DNA from: JBEAUL01 sp041161475 | GTDB lineage: Bacteria > Pseudomonadota > Gammaproteobacteria > UBA6186 > Azoamicaceae | Assembly (NCBI GenBank): GCA_041161475.1 | Contig: JBEAUL010000034.1 | Span: forward strand, 1-33,996 | Direction of reading: 5' to 3' | Length of the DNA stretch: 33,996 bases | In this document: piece after piece, positions 23,843 to 33,249 of the stretch | Numbering within the stretch: position 1 is the stretch's first letter | Layout of the letters: each line of letters begins with the position of its first letter | Program-made: the position numbers and the translations under genes | The notes under the pieces: model-generated | The model's input: only the letters and a program-made list of their open reading frames with translations | Databases searched by the model: none | Told to the model about the DNA's origin: nothing

Positions 23843-25621
23843 ATGACGCACAATGCAACACTACAAATTATATTTCTTTTTTTAATACTGATACTGATTG
23901 CACCACCGATTGGCTACTATATCGCTGGCATTTATCAAGGTACCATACGACCGATAAACCGCTTTTTAGGCCCGCTTGAGCAAATCCTATATCGCGTATG
24001 TGGGATCGATCCTCACCGTGAAATGGACTGGAAGCAATATTTAAGCGCTATGCTACTCTTAAATGCTTTAGGCTTTTTAGTCACCTATGCGATTCAACGT
24101 CTACAAGCCACATTACCCTTTAATCCTCAATCTTTCTCCGAAGTCCCTCCCTTAATCGCTTTTAACACTGCCACCAGTTTTGTTACCAATACCAACTGGC
24201 AAGCCTATGCCGGCGAAAAAACACTGAGCTACTTTACACAAGCAGGCGCATTAACTGTTCAACAGTTTATTTCTGCAGCAACCGGTATGTCTTTACTGAT
24301 GGCCTTGATTCGAGGACTCATCGCAGAACAAAAAGAACACTTGGGCAATTTTTGGGTAGACACCCTGAGGGGCATTCTTTATGTTTTACTCCCTTTATCT
24401 TGCGTCTTGGCTCTATTTTTGGTCTCACAAGGCACGATTCAAAATACACTGCCCTATCAATCCATCCAACCTTTGCAATCTTTTACAGCACCTTCTCTAT
24501 CGAAACCACAAGGCAGAGCATCAGCGCACCACAACAGTGAAGCACCATTATCAAGCGCACAAGTGCAACAACTCCCTATGGGACCTGTCGCATCACAAGT
24601 TGCCATCAAAATTTTAGGAAGCAATGGAGGCGGTTTTTTTAATACAAACGCAGCACACCCCTTTGAAAACCCAAGCCCTTTGGCATGCTTTGTGCAACTG
24701 ATTGGTCTGCTATTAATTCCTGTCGCTTTATGTATCACTTTCGGGAGCCTGGTTGGAGACAAACGACAAGGCTGGGCTATTTTAATCACGATGTTACTCT
24801 TGACACTGCCACTGGTGTATGGCACTTGTATCCTCGAAAATCAAACAAACCCCCTGCTTGAAGGCTTACCACTCATTGAAACCGCCAATATAGAAGGCAA
24901 AGAAACGCGATTTGGCATTACCCAATCGGCTATATGGGCAACCTTTACAACTGCCACCAGTAATGGTTCCGTCAATGCCATGTTAGATGCTTTTATGCCA
25001 CTTGGCGGGATGATTCCGTTATGGCTGATGCAACTGGGCGAAGTGACTTTTGGTGGTGTTGGATCGGGTTTGTCTGGCATGCTCGTGATGGTGATTATTG
25101 CAGTCTTTATTGCCGGACTCATGGTCGGTAGAACCCCAGAGTACTTAGGTAAAAAAATTGAACCCCATGACTTAAAAATGGCCTGTCTTGCCGTATTAAT
25201 CCCCCCTTTATTGATTGTATTGGTAACCGCTATTGCTGTACTGAATCCACTGGCCTTAAGTGCAAGCAATGCAAGCGGACCACATGGATTCACCCAAGTG
25301 TTATACGCTTTTACTTCCATGGTTTATAACAATGGCAGTGCTTTTTCTGGTTTACAAGCAGACAATCATTTTTATACCGTAGTAGGTAGCATTTGTATGC
25401 TGATCGGACGTTATGGTGTGGCTATTCCTACCTTAGCAATGGCTGGCTCTCTTGCGCGTAAGAAAAAAATAGCGACAAGTGCGGGCACCTTGCTTACCCA
25501 TACACCGCTCTTTATTGGTTTACTGATCGCCATTGTCTTATTACTGGGCGCTCTTTCGTTTTTTCCAGCACTCTCACTCGGACCGATTGCAGAACACTTC
25601 TTGCTTTGGGAGAAAACATGA
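23843..25621 (+). CDS. kdpA: K+-transporting ATPase subunit KdpA
   Basis: KdpA is the channel-like subunit that binds and selects K+ in the inner membrane. Four selectivity-filter repeats are visible: TNTNWQAYAGE, GSNGGGFFNTNAAHPFENP, ATSNGSVN and NNGSAFSGL. The protein has 592 residues against about 557 in E. coli. The excess is mostly one insertion of about 30 residues (rich in Ser, Pro, Ala, Gln and His) between LPYQS and LPMGPVASQ. AGGAC lies shortly before the ATG. The stop overlaps the kdpB start as ATGA. Confidence 0.97.
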   Translation: MTHNATLQIIFLFLILILIAPPIGYYIAGIYQGTIRPINRFLGPLEQILYRVCGIDPHREMDWKQYLSAMLLLNALGFLVTYAIQRLQATLPFNPQSFSEVPPLIAFNTATSFVTNTNWQAYAGEKTLSYFTQAGALTVQQFISAATGMSLLMALIRGLIAEQKEHLGNFWVDTLRGILYVLLPLSCVLALFLVSQGTIQNTLPYQSIQPLQSFTAPSLSKPQGRASAHHNSEAPLSSAQVQQLPMGPVASQVAIKILGSNGGGFFNTNAAHPFENPSPLACFVQLIGLLLIPVALCITFGSLVGDKRQGWAILITMLLLTLPLVYGTCILENQTNPLLEGLPLIETANIEGKETRFGITQSAIWATFTTATSNGSVNAMLDAFMPLGGMIPLWLMQLGEVTFGGVGSGLSGMLVMVIIAVFIAGLMVGRTPEYLGKKIEPHDLKMACLAVLIPPLLIVLVTAIAVLNPLALSASNASGPHGFTQVLYAFTSMVYNNGSAFSGLQADNHFYTVVGSICMLIGRYGVAIPTLAMAGSLARKKKIATSAGTLLTHTPLFIGLLIAIVLLLGALSFFPALSLGPIAEHFLLWEKT

Positions 25622-27657
25622 CGATTAAATTACTGCCCATTGTCCAACAAACTTTGTATAAATTAAACCCAATGCATCAACGACACAATCCCGTTATTTT
25701 TTGTGTCTACGTTGGTTCTTGTGTGACAACACTGCTTTATATACAAGCACTCTTTGGCCCAGGAGAAGCACCGCCAAATTTTATTCTGGCCATTACGGTA
25801 ACACTGTGGTTTACCGTTCTGTTTTCTAATTTTGCAGAATCCATGGCAGAAGGGCGTGGAAAAGCACAAGCACAGGCCTTACGTCAAACGCGTCAACAAA
25901 CGCCCGCTAAAGTATTAAAATCACCCGATAAACAATCAACTTATACAATAATACCTTCCACTGATTTACGCCAAAATGATTGTGTGCTCGTCGAAGCAGG
26001 TGATTTTATTCCCAGCGATGGAGAAGTCATTCAAGGCATTGCAACGGTTAATGAAAGTGCAATTACTGGAGAAAGTGCGCCAGTCATTCGAGAAAGTGGA
26101 GGCGATCGAACCGCCGTCACGGGTGGAACGCAAATCTTGTCTGATTGGCTCATCATCCGGATCACCGCAAATCCAGGAGAAACGTTTTTAGATCACATGA
26201 TTGCCCTGGTTGAAGGGGCAAAAAGACAAAAAACTCCCAATGAAATTGCCTTAGCTATTCTACTGGCAGCCATGACACTGATCTTTTTATGCGTGTGTGT
26301 CACACTTCTGCCTTTTTCTTTATATAGCCTTTTACAGCAATCGAAAGGACCGGTGATTAGCATCACGGTCATTGTCGCGTTATTCGTTTGTTTAGCCCCC
26401 ACAACCATCGGAGGATTACTGTCAGCAATTGGTATTGCGGGAATGGACAGATTAATCCAGGCGAATGTCATTGCTTTGTCTGGGCATGCCGTGGAAGCGG
26501 CCGGGGATGTTGACATATTATTACTCGATAAAACCGGCACCATTACAATGGGAAATCGTCAAGCCATCGAATTGGTCCCTGCTGAAGGTGTCCCTGTGAC
26601 TGATCTGGCAGACGCCGCTCAATTGGCTTCTTTAGCAGACCAAACGCCTGAGGGTCATAGTATTGTTGTGCTGACCAAAGAAAAATACGGTCTGCGTGGG
26701 AGGGAATTATCGAAAATAAATGCAACCTTTATCCCATTTGCTGCAGAAACACGCATGAGTGGTGCCAATATCGGTAAAAGACAAATTAGAAAAGGGGCAG
26801 TAGATGCCATCACCACCCATATTACCCAATTGGGCGGTGTCTTTCCCGATTCAGTGCAAAAACAAGTCGATCATATTGCGCGACAAGGGGGAACACCCCT
26901 GATTGTCTCTGAAGGCAATCGCGTATTAGGGGTTGTGCATCTAAAAGACATTGTAAAAGGGGGCATTCGCGAACGTTTTGCACAATTGCGCAAAATGGGT
27001 ATTAAAACCATCATGATTACTGGAGACAATCCCTTAACCGCAGCAGCCATCGCCGCAGAAGCAGGGGTTGATGATTTTTTAGCCCCTGCAAACCCTGAGC
27101 AAAAACTCACACTCATTCGACAACTGCAAAGCGAAGGGCATCTTGTGGCAATGACAGGCGATGGCACCAATGATGCGCCTGCCTTGGCACAAGCAGACGT
27201 GGCTGTTGCCATGAACAGCGGAACCCAAGCGGCTAAGGAAGCCGGTAATTTACTGGATTTAGATTCCAACCCAACCAAATTAATTGAAATCGTTGACATT
27301 GGTAAACAGTTACTGATGACGCGGGGGACATTGACGACGTTTAGTCTCACAAATGATGTTGCAAAATATTTTACGATATTACCGGCAGCCTTTTCTTCCA
27401 CCTACCCTGTTTTAGATAGCCTTAATATTATGCAACTCCATTCCCCACAAAGCGCACTATTATCTGCTGTTATTTTTAATGCTGTCAGCATCATTGCCCT
27501 TATCCCACTGGCATTACACGGTATTCGATATAAACATGCCTCAGCCAGCACACTCTTACGCATGCATCTGTGCATTTACGGTTTAGGAGGATTAATCGTG
27601 CCATTTATTGGCATTAAAGCCATTGACATGCTAATGGCTTGGCTAAAAATTGTATAG
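25618..27657 (+). CDS. kdpB: K+-transporting P-type ATPase subunit KdpB
   Basis: KdpB hydrolyses ATP to drive K+ uptake. Motifs in order: NESAITGESAPVIRESGGD (actuator TGES), DKTGTITMGNRQA (phosphorylated Asp), FAAETRMSGANI (nucleotide-binding domain), TGDNPLTAAAIAAEAGVDDF, then MTGDGTNDAPALAQADVAVA, and membrane helices at both ends. The start chosen is the ATG at 25618, which overlaps the kdpA stop and follows GGGAGA; a TTG at 25606 is less likely. It has 679 residues, the normal length. The Ser of TGES, a known inhibitory phosphorylation site in E. coli, is conserved. Confidence 0.97.
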   Translation: MTIKLLPIVQQTLYKLNPMHQRHNPVIFCVYVGSCVTTLLYIQALFGPGEAPPNFILAITVTLWFTVLFSNFAESMAEGRGKAQAQALRQTRQQTPAKVLKSPDKQSTYTIIPSTDLRQNDCVLVEAGDFIPSDGEVIQGIATVNESAITGESAPVIRESGGDRTAVTGGTQILSDWLIIRITANPGETFLDHMIALVEGAKRQKTPNEIALAILLAAMTLIFLCVCVTLLPFSLYSLLQQSKGPVISITVIVALFVCLAPTTIGGLLSAIGIAGMDRLIQANVIALSGHAVEAAGDVDILLLDKTGTITMGNRQAIELVPAEGVPVTDLADAAQLASLADQTPEGHSIVVLTKEKYGLRGRELSKINATFIPFAAETRMSGANIGKRQIRKGAVDAITTHITQLGGVFPDSVQKQVDHIARQGGTPLIVSEGNRVLGVVHLKDIVKGGIRERFAQLRKMGIKTIMITGDNPLTAAAIAAEAGVDDFLAPANPEQKLTLIRQLQSEGHLVAMTGDGTNDAPALAQADVAVAMNSGTQAAKEAGNLLDLDSNPTKLIEIVDIGKQLLMTRGTLTTFSLTNDVAKYFTILPAAFSSTYPVLDSLNIMQLHSPQSALLSAVIFNAVSIIALIPLALHGIRYKHASASTLLRMHLCIYGLGGLIVPFIGIKAIDMLMAWLKIV

Positions 27658-27673
27658 GAAGGTTTTTTATTTT

Positions 27674-28315
27674 ATGTATCCAATATCGAAAGATGTATTT
27701 ATGGGCATGCTCAACAACGGCACGCGATTTTTTTTGCTTGTAAGCATGCTGCTTGGATTTTTATATCCAAGCGTACTCACGGGATTTGCACACCTTTTTT
27801 TCCCTTGGCAAGCAAAAGGCAGCCTCATCACAGACAATGGCATTAAAATAGGTTCGGTATGTATCGGACAACATTTTAACGATATCGGTTATTTTTGGGG
27901 ACGCCCCTCTACAACACCGACAATGCCTTATAATCCGATGTATTCCGAAGGAAGCAATCTAGGACCCAGTGCCTTAATTCGCCTAGAAAATCTTAAACAA
28001 CGAATGATACAATTACAAAATACCAATTTTAATATTAATACACCCATTCCATTTAACCTTGTATCAAATTCTGGTAGCGGACTCGATCCAGATATTAGCG
28101 TCTCTGCAGCACGTTACCAAATTTTTCGTGTTGCCAAAGCGCGTCAATTACCCATTAATATGGTTGCTGAACTGGTTGAACAATCCATCATCCCTCGTAC
28201 CTTTCATCTACTGGGTGAACCTCGTGTAAACGTGCTTCAACTGAATATCGCCCTCAATAGAATGTCAGCCCTTTATTTATCCGAAGAAAGGAATAAGCAT
28301 GGAAAAGCGCCCTAA
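27674..28315 (+). CDS. kdpC: K+-transporting ATPase subunit KdpC
   Basis: KdpC has one N-terminal membrane helix (FFLLVSMLLGFLYPSVLTGF) and a periplasmic domain that helps bind K+. The family motifs YFWGRPSTTP, YNPMYSEGSNLGPSA and SGSGLDPDISVSAARYQ are present. Start candidates are ATG at 27674 and 27701. A TTG at 27650 overlaps the kdpB stop and is less likely. The 3' end overlaps kdpD by 17 bases. Confidence 0.95.
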   Translation: MYPISKDVFMGMLNNGTRFFLLVSMLLGFLYPSVLTGFAHLFFPWQAKGSLITDNGIKIGSVCIGQHFNDIGYFWGRPSTTPTMPYNPMYSEGSNLGPSALIRLENLKQRMIQLQNTNFNINTPIPFNLVSNSGSGLDPDISVSAARYQIFRVAKARQLPINMVAELVEQSIIPRTFHLLGEPRVNVLQLNIALNRMSALYLSEERNKHGKAP

Positions 28316-30965
28316 TCCAGAACAGATACTAAAACAAGTACAAAAAGAAGAACAAAAGGCAAAAACAGGTAAATTAAAAATTTATTTGGGCGCCGCTCCT
28401 GGGGTTGGTAAAACCTATGCCATGCTAAAAGACGCTTTAGCGAAAAGAGCCACAGGATTAGACGTTATTGTAGGCATTGTTGAATCTCATGGCAGAGAAG
28501 ATATCAATACTTTTTTAAAAGAACTGACTGTTATGCCACGTCAAACCATTCAATATAGAGGCAATACGCTCTTCGATTTTGACTTGGACTCCGCCCTTTC
28601 ACGTAATCCAGGACTCATTTTAATTGATGAAATGGCGCATACCAATGCCCCAGGACTCAGGCATTCCAAGCGTTGGCAAGATATTAAAGAACTGATAGAC
28701 AGAGGCATTGATGTTTATACAACGCTCAATGTCCAGCATATTGAAAGTGTGAATGATATTGTCTCACAAATTATTGGGGCCCCCGTTAAAGAGACGGTTC
28801 CCGATTCCATGCTTGAAATAGCAGAAACCATCGAATTAATTGATTTACCGACCGAAGAACTGTTAAAACGACTGGAAGAAGGAAAAGTTTATATCCCAGA
28901 ACAAAGCGAATGGGCCAAAGCACACTTTTTTAAAAAAAGTAACCTAACCGCTTTGCGCGAATTGGCCCTACGTATTACCGCCGAACGGGTCAGCAGTCAA
29001 GTGTTGCTGTATCGGCAAGATCAGGGCATCAAACGTATCTGGGCAATACAAGAAAAAATTCTCGTCTGTGTAGGCCCTAAACCTGAGGCACTCAAATTAA
29101 TTCGCACAGCAAAACGCATTGCGACGAATTTACATGCCAAATGGATAGCCGTTTATGTGAACACACCCACCTTACAAGCTCATGAACAAGATCGTAATAA
29201 TGCCATTCAATATTTACGTTTAGCAGAGCAATTGGGCGCCGAAACAAGGGTATTAAGTGGTACAGATATTGCGGAAGAAATATTGTATTTTGGACGCGAA
29301 CAAAACGTAACGCAAATCATTGTTTGGAAAGAAATTCGATCTCGATTTAAGGAAATTATTTTTCTGAGCTTAGCGGACAAAATGGTTAGATACAGTGGGG
29401 ATATTAATATTTACGTTATTACAGGGCAACGAGAACGCTTATCTACCCCATCACCGTCTATGACTAAATTAGTCAAAAAACCGTCATGGAAGGTTTACTT
29501 AATTTCTACGCTAATATTATCGATAGCAACACTGATTAACTTTGTTTTTTATGATTATTTTAACACTTACAATTTAATTATGATTTATTTATTAGCGGTC
29601 TCAGGCATTGCTTTGTTTGGCCAAACAGGACCTGCCTTACTGTCTGCTATTTTAAGCATTATACTCTTTGAAGTTTTCTTTGTTCCAGATTTTTTAAGCA
29701 CTTTTTCACTCAACAATGGTCCACAAATATTAACGTTAATAACGATTGGTATTGTGACTTATACAATCAGTCATTTATCTTTGTTGGCACAAAGGCAAAC
29801 CGAATCGGCACGATTTTATGAGCGCCAAACCTCGGCCTTGTACACCTTGAATCGTCAATTAGCCAGTACAAGAGGCATTGATAAACTGATAGAAACAGGG
29901 ACACAATATATCGCGGAATTATTTGATTGCGAAGTCTCATTACTATGGGCAGAACATGGCCAACTGCATTTTAAAGGGAAGGGTGATCTAGAACGTAAAT
30001 TAGATCAGAAAGAACAGGGTATTATTCAATGGGTATACGATTTGGGTCAAATTGCTGGGTTTGGCACCAATACCTTACCTCTATCTGACACATTATACTT
30101 ACCCTTATCAGGCGCTCAAAGCACACTCGGGGTTTTAAGTGTTCGTCCGAAAACCCGTGAACTGTTCAGCTCTGAGCAAATGCAATTACTCACTGCATGC
30201 ACACATCAACTGGCGTTGGCCCTAGAGGTTGATCAACACCAGTCCGATACCCAAGAAAAAGAACGGCAACAACACAGCGATAAACTACAAAACGCCTTGC
30301 TTCAATCGGTTTCTCATGACTTAAGAACGCCAGTCGCATCGGTGTTAGGTATTGCAGGCACATTGATTGAGATGGGTGAAAAAATAGATAAAAAAAAGGC
30401 AAAAAAATATGCTGAATCGATTTATTTTGAAGCAGAGCAACTGAATCGATTAATCAATAATTTATTTCAAATCGCCTATTTAGAAACAGAAGAAATACAT
30501 TTACAAAAAAAATCATATGAATTCACCGAAATCATCCACAGTGTGTTGAGTGGCTTTTCAAAAAAAATGGATAAACGAACACTAAACATTGATATTCCTG
30601 TCGATTTCCCTCCAATTCCTCTAGATAAACCTTTAATTGAAGCGACAATCATCAATTTAATTGATAATGCGATCAAATTTACGAAACCACATACCAGTAT
30701 TACCATTAAATTGGAAAAAAATGCCACGCATGCCATCTTTACTATTGCGGATGAAGGCCCTGGTATTATGATAGATGAAGTAGACAAATTATTTGAAAAA
30801 TTCTATCGTGGTCGACTTTTATCGACAGAGCGTGGACTGGGGCTTGGGCTTGCCATTTGTCATCGCGTTATTAACGCACATGGGGGAAAAATTTGGGCAG
30901 AAAATCGTCCAGAGGGCGGGGCTGTTTTTATTTTTGCATTACCACTAGAAAAAAGCAGTGAATAA
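28299..30965 (+). CDS. kdpD: Osmosensitive K+ sensor histidine kinase KdpD
   Basis: KdpD senses K+ limitation or turgor and phosphorylates KdpE. Domains in order: the KdpD N-terminal ATP-binding domain with GAAPGVGKTYAML (Walker A) and LILIDEMAHTNAPG (Walker B), a USP-like domain (about 250-375), four close membrane helices of the DUF4118 type (about 400-500), a GAF-type domain (about 520-650), HisKA with SVSHDLRTPVASVLG (phosphorylated His), and the ATPase domain with NLIDNAIKFT and GLGLGLAICHRV. It has 888 residues, the full length. GAAAGGAA precedes the ATG. No kdpE follows; the next gene is convergent nine bases later. Confidence 0.97.
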   Translation: MEKRPNPEQILKQVQKEEQKAKTGKLKIYLGAAPGVGKTYAMLKDALAKRATGLDVIVGIVESHGREDINTFLKELTVMPRQTIQYRGNTLFDFDLDSALSRNPGLILIDEMAHTNAPGLRHSKRWQDIKELIDRGIDVYTTLNVQHIESVNDIVSQIIGAPVKETVPDSMLEIAETIELIDLPTEELLKRLEEGKVYIPEQSEWAKAHFFKKSNLTALRELALRITAERVSSQVLLYRQDQGIKRIWAIQEKILVCVGPKPEALKLIRTAKRIATNLHAKWIAVYVNTPTLQAHEQDRNNAIQYLRLAEQLGAETRVLSGTDIAEEILYFGREQNVTQIIVWKEIRSRFKEIIFLSLADKMVRYSGDINIYVITGQRERLSTPSPSMTKLVKKPSWKVYLISTLILSIATLINFVFYDYFNTYNLIMIYLLAVSGIALFGQTGPALLSAILSIILFEVFFVPDFLSTFSLNNGPQILTLITIGIVTYTISHLSLLAQRQTESARFYERQTSALYTLNRQLASTRGIDKLIETGTQYIAELFDCEVSLLWAEHGQLHFKGKGDLERKLDQKEQGIIQWVYDLGQIAGFGTNTLPLSDTLYLPLSGAQSTLGVLSVRPKTRELFSSEQMQLLTACTHQLALALEVDQHQSDTQEKERQQHSDKLQNALLQSVSHDLRTPVASVLGIAGTLIEMGEKIDKKKAKKYAESIYFEAEQLNRLINNLFQIAYLETEEIHLQKKSYEFTEIIHSVLSGFSKKMDKRTLNIDIPVDFPPIPLDKPLIEATIINLIDNAIKFTKPHTSITIKLEKNATHAIFTIADEGPGIMIDEVDKLFEKFYRGRLLSTERGLGLGLAICHRVINAHGGKIWAENRPEGGAVFIFALPLEKSSE

Positions 30966-30974
30966 TCTTCCCGC

Positions 30975-31943
30975 TCATTTCTCCCAGGGGCTATCTAATA
31001 TGGCTTCGATATGTATCCCTTTTATCGTTTCGTGCCCAACATAAGACTGTAAATAGTCTCTCAAAGGTATCGAGACAACGGTGTTTTTGACACGAGAAGC
31101 ATGGTAAAAAATCGGGGTTTTCGTCGATACGTCTGTGACCACAATACCGAGATGTGACACATTTAAATTCGTGCCATAGCCACGAACCCTCCCTTGTGGA
31201 TCAATCCAGTTATCTTTAATTGCCCAATCTGGACGTACAATCTGTAACACATAGGCGCTTGGAAATTGTGCCCATACTGCTGGAATCGGGTCGTTATTGC
31301 CATCCAAGCATGCTGATAAAGGTATATAAGATAGTTGACTTTTTTGTGGTAAAAAAGTCAACCCTTCTGCTTGCAAGCGTTTTAAGCGCGCTTTTTTTTC
31401 TGTAAGACCGATGCTTGTTCCTAAATGCAAATCTTCTAGGGTGCGGGCAGCATACCAACCTTTTTTATCAATGATTGTCTCAGCCACCTTAAAAAGAGGC
31501 GCTTGGTGCTTACCAAGCACTGTATGCGTTATATCACGCAACCAACCCAAACTGGTAGCCCTGGGATTCCATTCTAGGTCTGTAAACCAATCTGTGCGTT
31601 GCCTGTAATCTATTTGGCCATGAATATATCGGATATCTCTCAAATTTTTCTCAAATGAAGAGAAGTTATCTGAGTAAATCAAAGACAGTACCGTATTAAC
31701 AAAGGTGACGCAATCAAATGCATCAAAACGAAACAAAGGTGCTTGTGAATATACCCCCCTTACGCCTTCACCCAACGCTTCCCAACAATACGCTTTCCCT
31801 ATAAACAAGGGTAATATGCGGTTCAGTCGGGACAGCAAGGACTGAGAGGCCACCTGTTGTTGTTGCCAATATTTTGCTAAACAGACAGCAAGTGTTCCTA
31901 AAGAGAGGCTGTCTGAGGTACTCGCAATTTCGTCGGATAGCAT
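30975..31943 (-). CDS. DUF1460 protein (NlpC/P60-like amidase/peptidase fold)
   Basis: DUF1460 proteins resemble N-acetylmuramoyl-L-alanine amidase-like members of the NlpC/P60 clan. FDAFDCVTFVNTVL contains the probable catalytic Cys. IRYIHGQIDYRQRTDWFTDLEW, cited as IRY..G.IDY.xR, is the family motif. NVSHLGIVVTD with FYHAS holds the probable catalytic His. The start at 31943 has AAGGAAA just upstream. The N-terminus (MLSDEIASTSDSLSL) has no signal peptide, which is unusual for a wall-active enzyme: it may act in the cytoplasm or leave by a signal-independent route. The 322-residue length fits the family. Confidence 0.75.
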   Translation of the reverse strand: MLSDEIASTSDSLSLGTLAVCLAKYWQQQQVASQSLLSRLNRILPLFIGKAYCWEALGEGVRGVYSQAPLFRFDAFDCVTFVNTVLSLIYSDNFSSFEKNLRDIRYIHGQIDYRQRTDWFTDLEWNPRATSLGWLRDITHTVLGKHQAPLFKVAETIIDKKGWYAARTLEDLHLGTSIGLTEKKARLKRLQAEGLTFLPQKSQLSYIPLSACLDGNNDPIPAVWAQFPSAYVLQIVRPDWAIKDNWIDPQGRVRGYGTNLNVSHLGIVVTDVSTKTPIFYHASRVKNTVVSIPLRDYLQSYVGHETIKGIHIEAILDSPWEK

Positions 31944-32098
31944 TTTATTTCCTTACATTTTTTCGTTGAATGCTGGCATATATCGAGGTATACTTGAAAG
32001 TCATCAAACCAATAAAGGTAGTTTAATAGCTCAACCATTGCAAGCGCAAAACCACTCGCGAAAATGCGAATCATAACCAACGTATATGGAAGATTTTT

Positions 32099-33079
32099 AT
32101 GGCAAATAACACATTAGTTACTGAATTTACTGATCATATTCCATTTAATACCGATATGTCACGAAAAATAGTTGACCTCTCAAAAAAATATGCCAGTGAT
32201 TCAAACAAAATATATTTTCCTACTTTTATGAATAAATTTTCTCCTAAAGAGCAACGTTTTTGGTGCCTAGTTGTCATAAAAAGGACAATGAAAAACCATT
32301 TAGCGAGTGAGCTTGCTCAAAAAGAGGGCTGTGATGAAAAAAAACAATACGATAGACTCTACAAGGACCTAGAAAAGGACTTAGAAAAAAAAATCAATCG
32401 ACTCGAAGATCCAAAAAAAGAAGTCACCAAACAAGAATTTGAAACCATCCTAGATACCTTTTCTCAGCTTACCGTCACTTATTTGTCAACCATGAATGAA
32501 AACGGTGAAACGAGTGAGGATCAATTATTGTTATTTGCACAACTCAATATTCAAAAACAAGAGTTTATAAGCGCCAATCAATCGATTAAAAAAGCACTTG
32601 TACTAAAAGGTCTACTGTGTTTAGCACTGTCCACCGCATGCGTTGTGTTGGTTGTTATGCAAGGTTGCCTGTGCGGGGTATTGTCTCTTCCTGTCGCTTT
32701 TCTTGGCGCTTCCTATGCGGTACTTGCTTATGAACTCGATCTCATTACCGCTCTGGGCAATGCCCTACATTGGGTTAAACATCTGTCCGAAAATATTCAA
32801 GCCAAAGGCATGGCAGCACTCTTTATTGTGGGCGCTGGCTACTATCGGGTCATTAATGCCGACCCCCTACTCGAAGAATTATTTAAATCAGCACAACAGA
32901 TTTTGCCTACGATACCGAAACATGTACTTGGTATAACAGCCGCCGCTGCCGTGCCACCACTTTATTTCTTTAAACAGTGGTATCAATTTAATCAAAATGA
33001 AACATTGATGGGCAAGCTATTTGAACATCCCAATATTCAGTTTCCTGAGCATCCTAAAAGCATTCTTCGTGCAGGCTAG
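32099..33079 (+). CDS. Unrecognised membrane protein with helical N-terminal domain
   Basis: I recognise no family. The first ~165 residues are charged and helical, with a Lys/Glu/Asp-rich coiled-coil stretch (YKDLEKDLEKKINRLEDPKK). Hydrophobic segments follow at about 166-190 and 191-212, with weaker ones near 235-252 and 270-292. The last ~30 residues are polar. GGAAG sits a few bases before the ATG. There is no signal peptide. The large soluble domain followed by a hairpin-like membrane pair is a layout seen in some host-directed membrane proteins, but that is only resemblance. Confidence 0.65.
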   Translation: MANNTLVTEFTDHIPFNTDMSRKIVDLSKKYASDSNKIYFPTFMNKFSPKEQRFWCLVVIKRTMKNHLASELAQKEGCDEKKQYDRLYKDLEKDLEKKINRLEDPKKEVTKQEFETILDTFSQLTVTYLSTMNENGETSEDQLLLFAQLNIQKQEFISANQSIKKALVLKGLLCLALSTACVVLVVMQGCLCGVLSLPVAFLGASYAVLAYELDLITALGNALHWVKHLSENIQAKGMAALFIVGAGYYRVINADPLLEELFKSAQQILPTIPKHVLGITAAAAVPPLYFFKQWYQFNQNETLMGKLFEHPNIQFPEHPKSILRAG

Positions 33080-33097
33080 ATAGGGACTAAACAACAT

Positions 33098-33140
33098 CAA
33101 GTTGCCCCCCTTGGCTCACGCTTCAGGCATGGACTGACGT
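33098..33140 (-). mobile_element. Possible second relic of the IS200/IS605-type end
   Basis: GCTCACGCTTCAGGC (33114-33128) matches GCTAACGCTTCAGGC (9717-9731) of the 9.7-kb remnant in 14 of 15 bases, and both are next to a C-run on the same side. The remainder does not align convincingly by eye. Confidence 0.3.
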
Positions 33141-33163
33141 TGTTTACATTCATTTTTAGATAT

Positions 33164-33208
33164 GTCACAATAAATGTGACCCGTCGGTCAGTGTTAATCG
33201 TCGTTAAC
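33164..33208. promoter_or_regulatory. Two inverted repeats upstream of the 33250 gene
   Basis: GTCACA (33164-33169) pairs with TGTGAC (33175-33180), and GTTAA (33193-33197) with TTAAC (33204-33208). They lie 40-90 bases before the start codon and could be regulator sites or leader hairpins. No clear -10/-35 pair was found. Confidence 0.25.
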
Positions 33209-33249
33209 GGGAATGATTCAGTGCATCACATACTTCGTAGGAGACGAAT

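Noticed and set aside
31898..32080. Upstream extension of the DUF1460 gene or a separate small ORF
   Set aside because: It is in a different frame, no ribosome site is evident for it, and the strong AAGGAAA box lies directly before the 31943 start.
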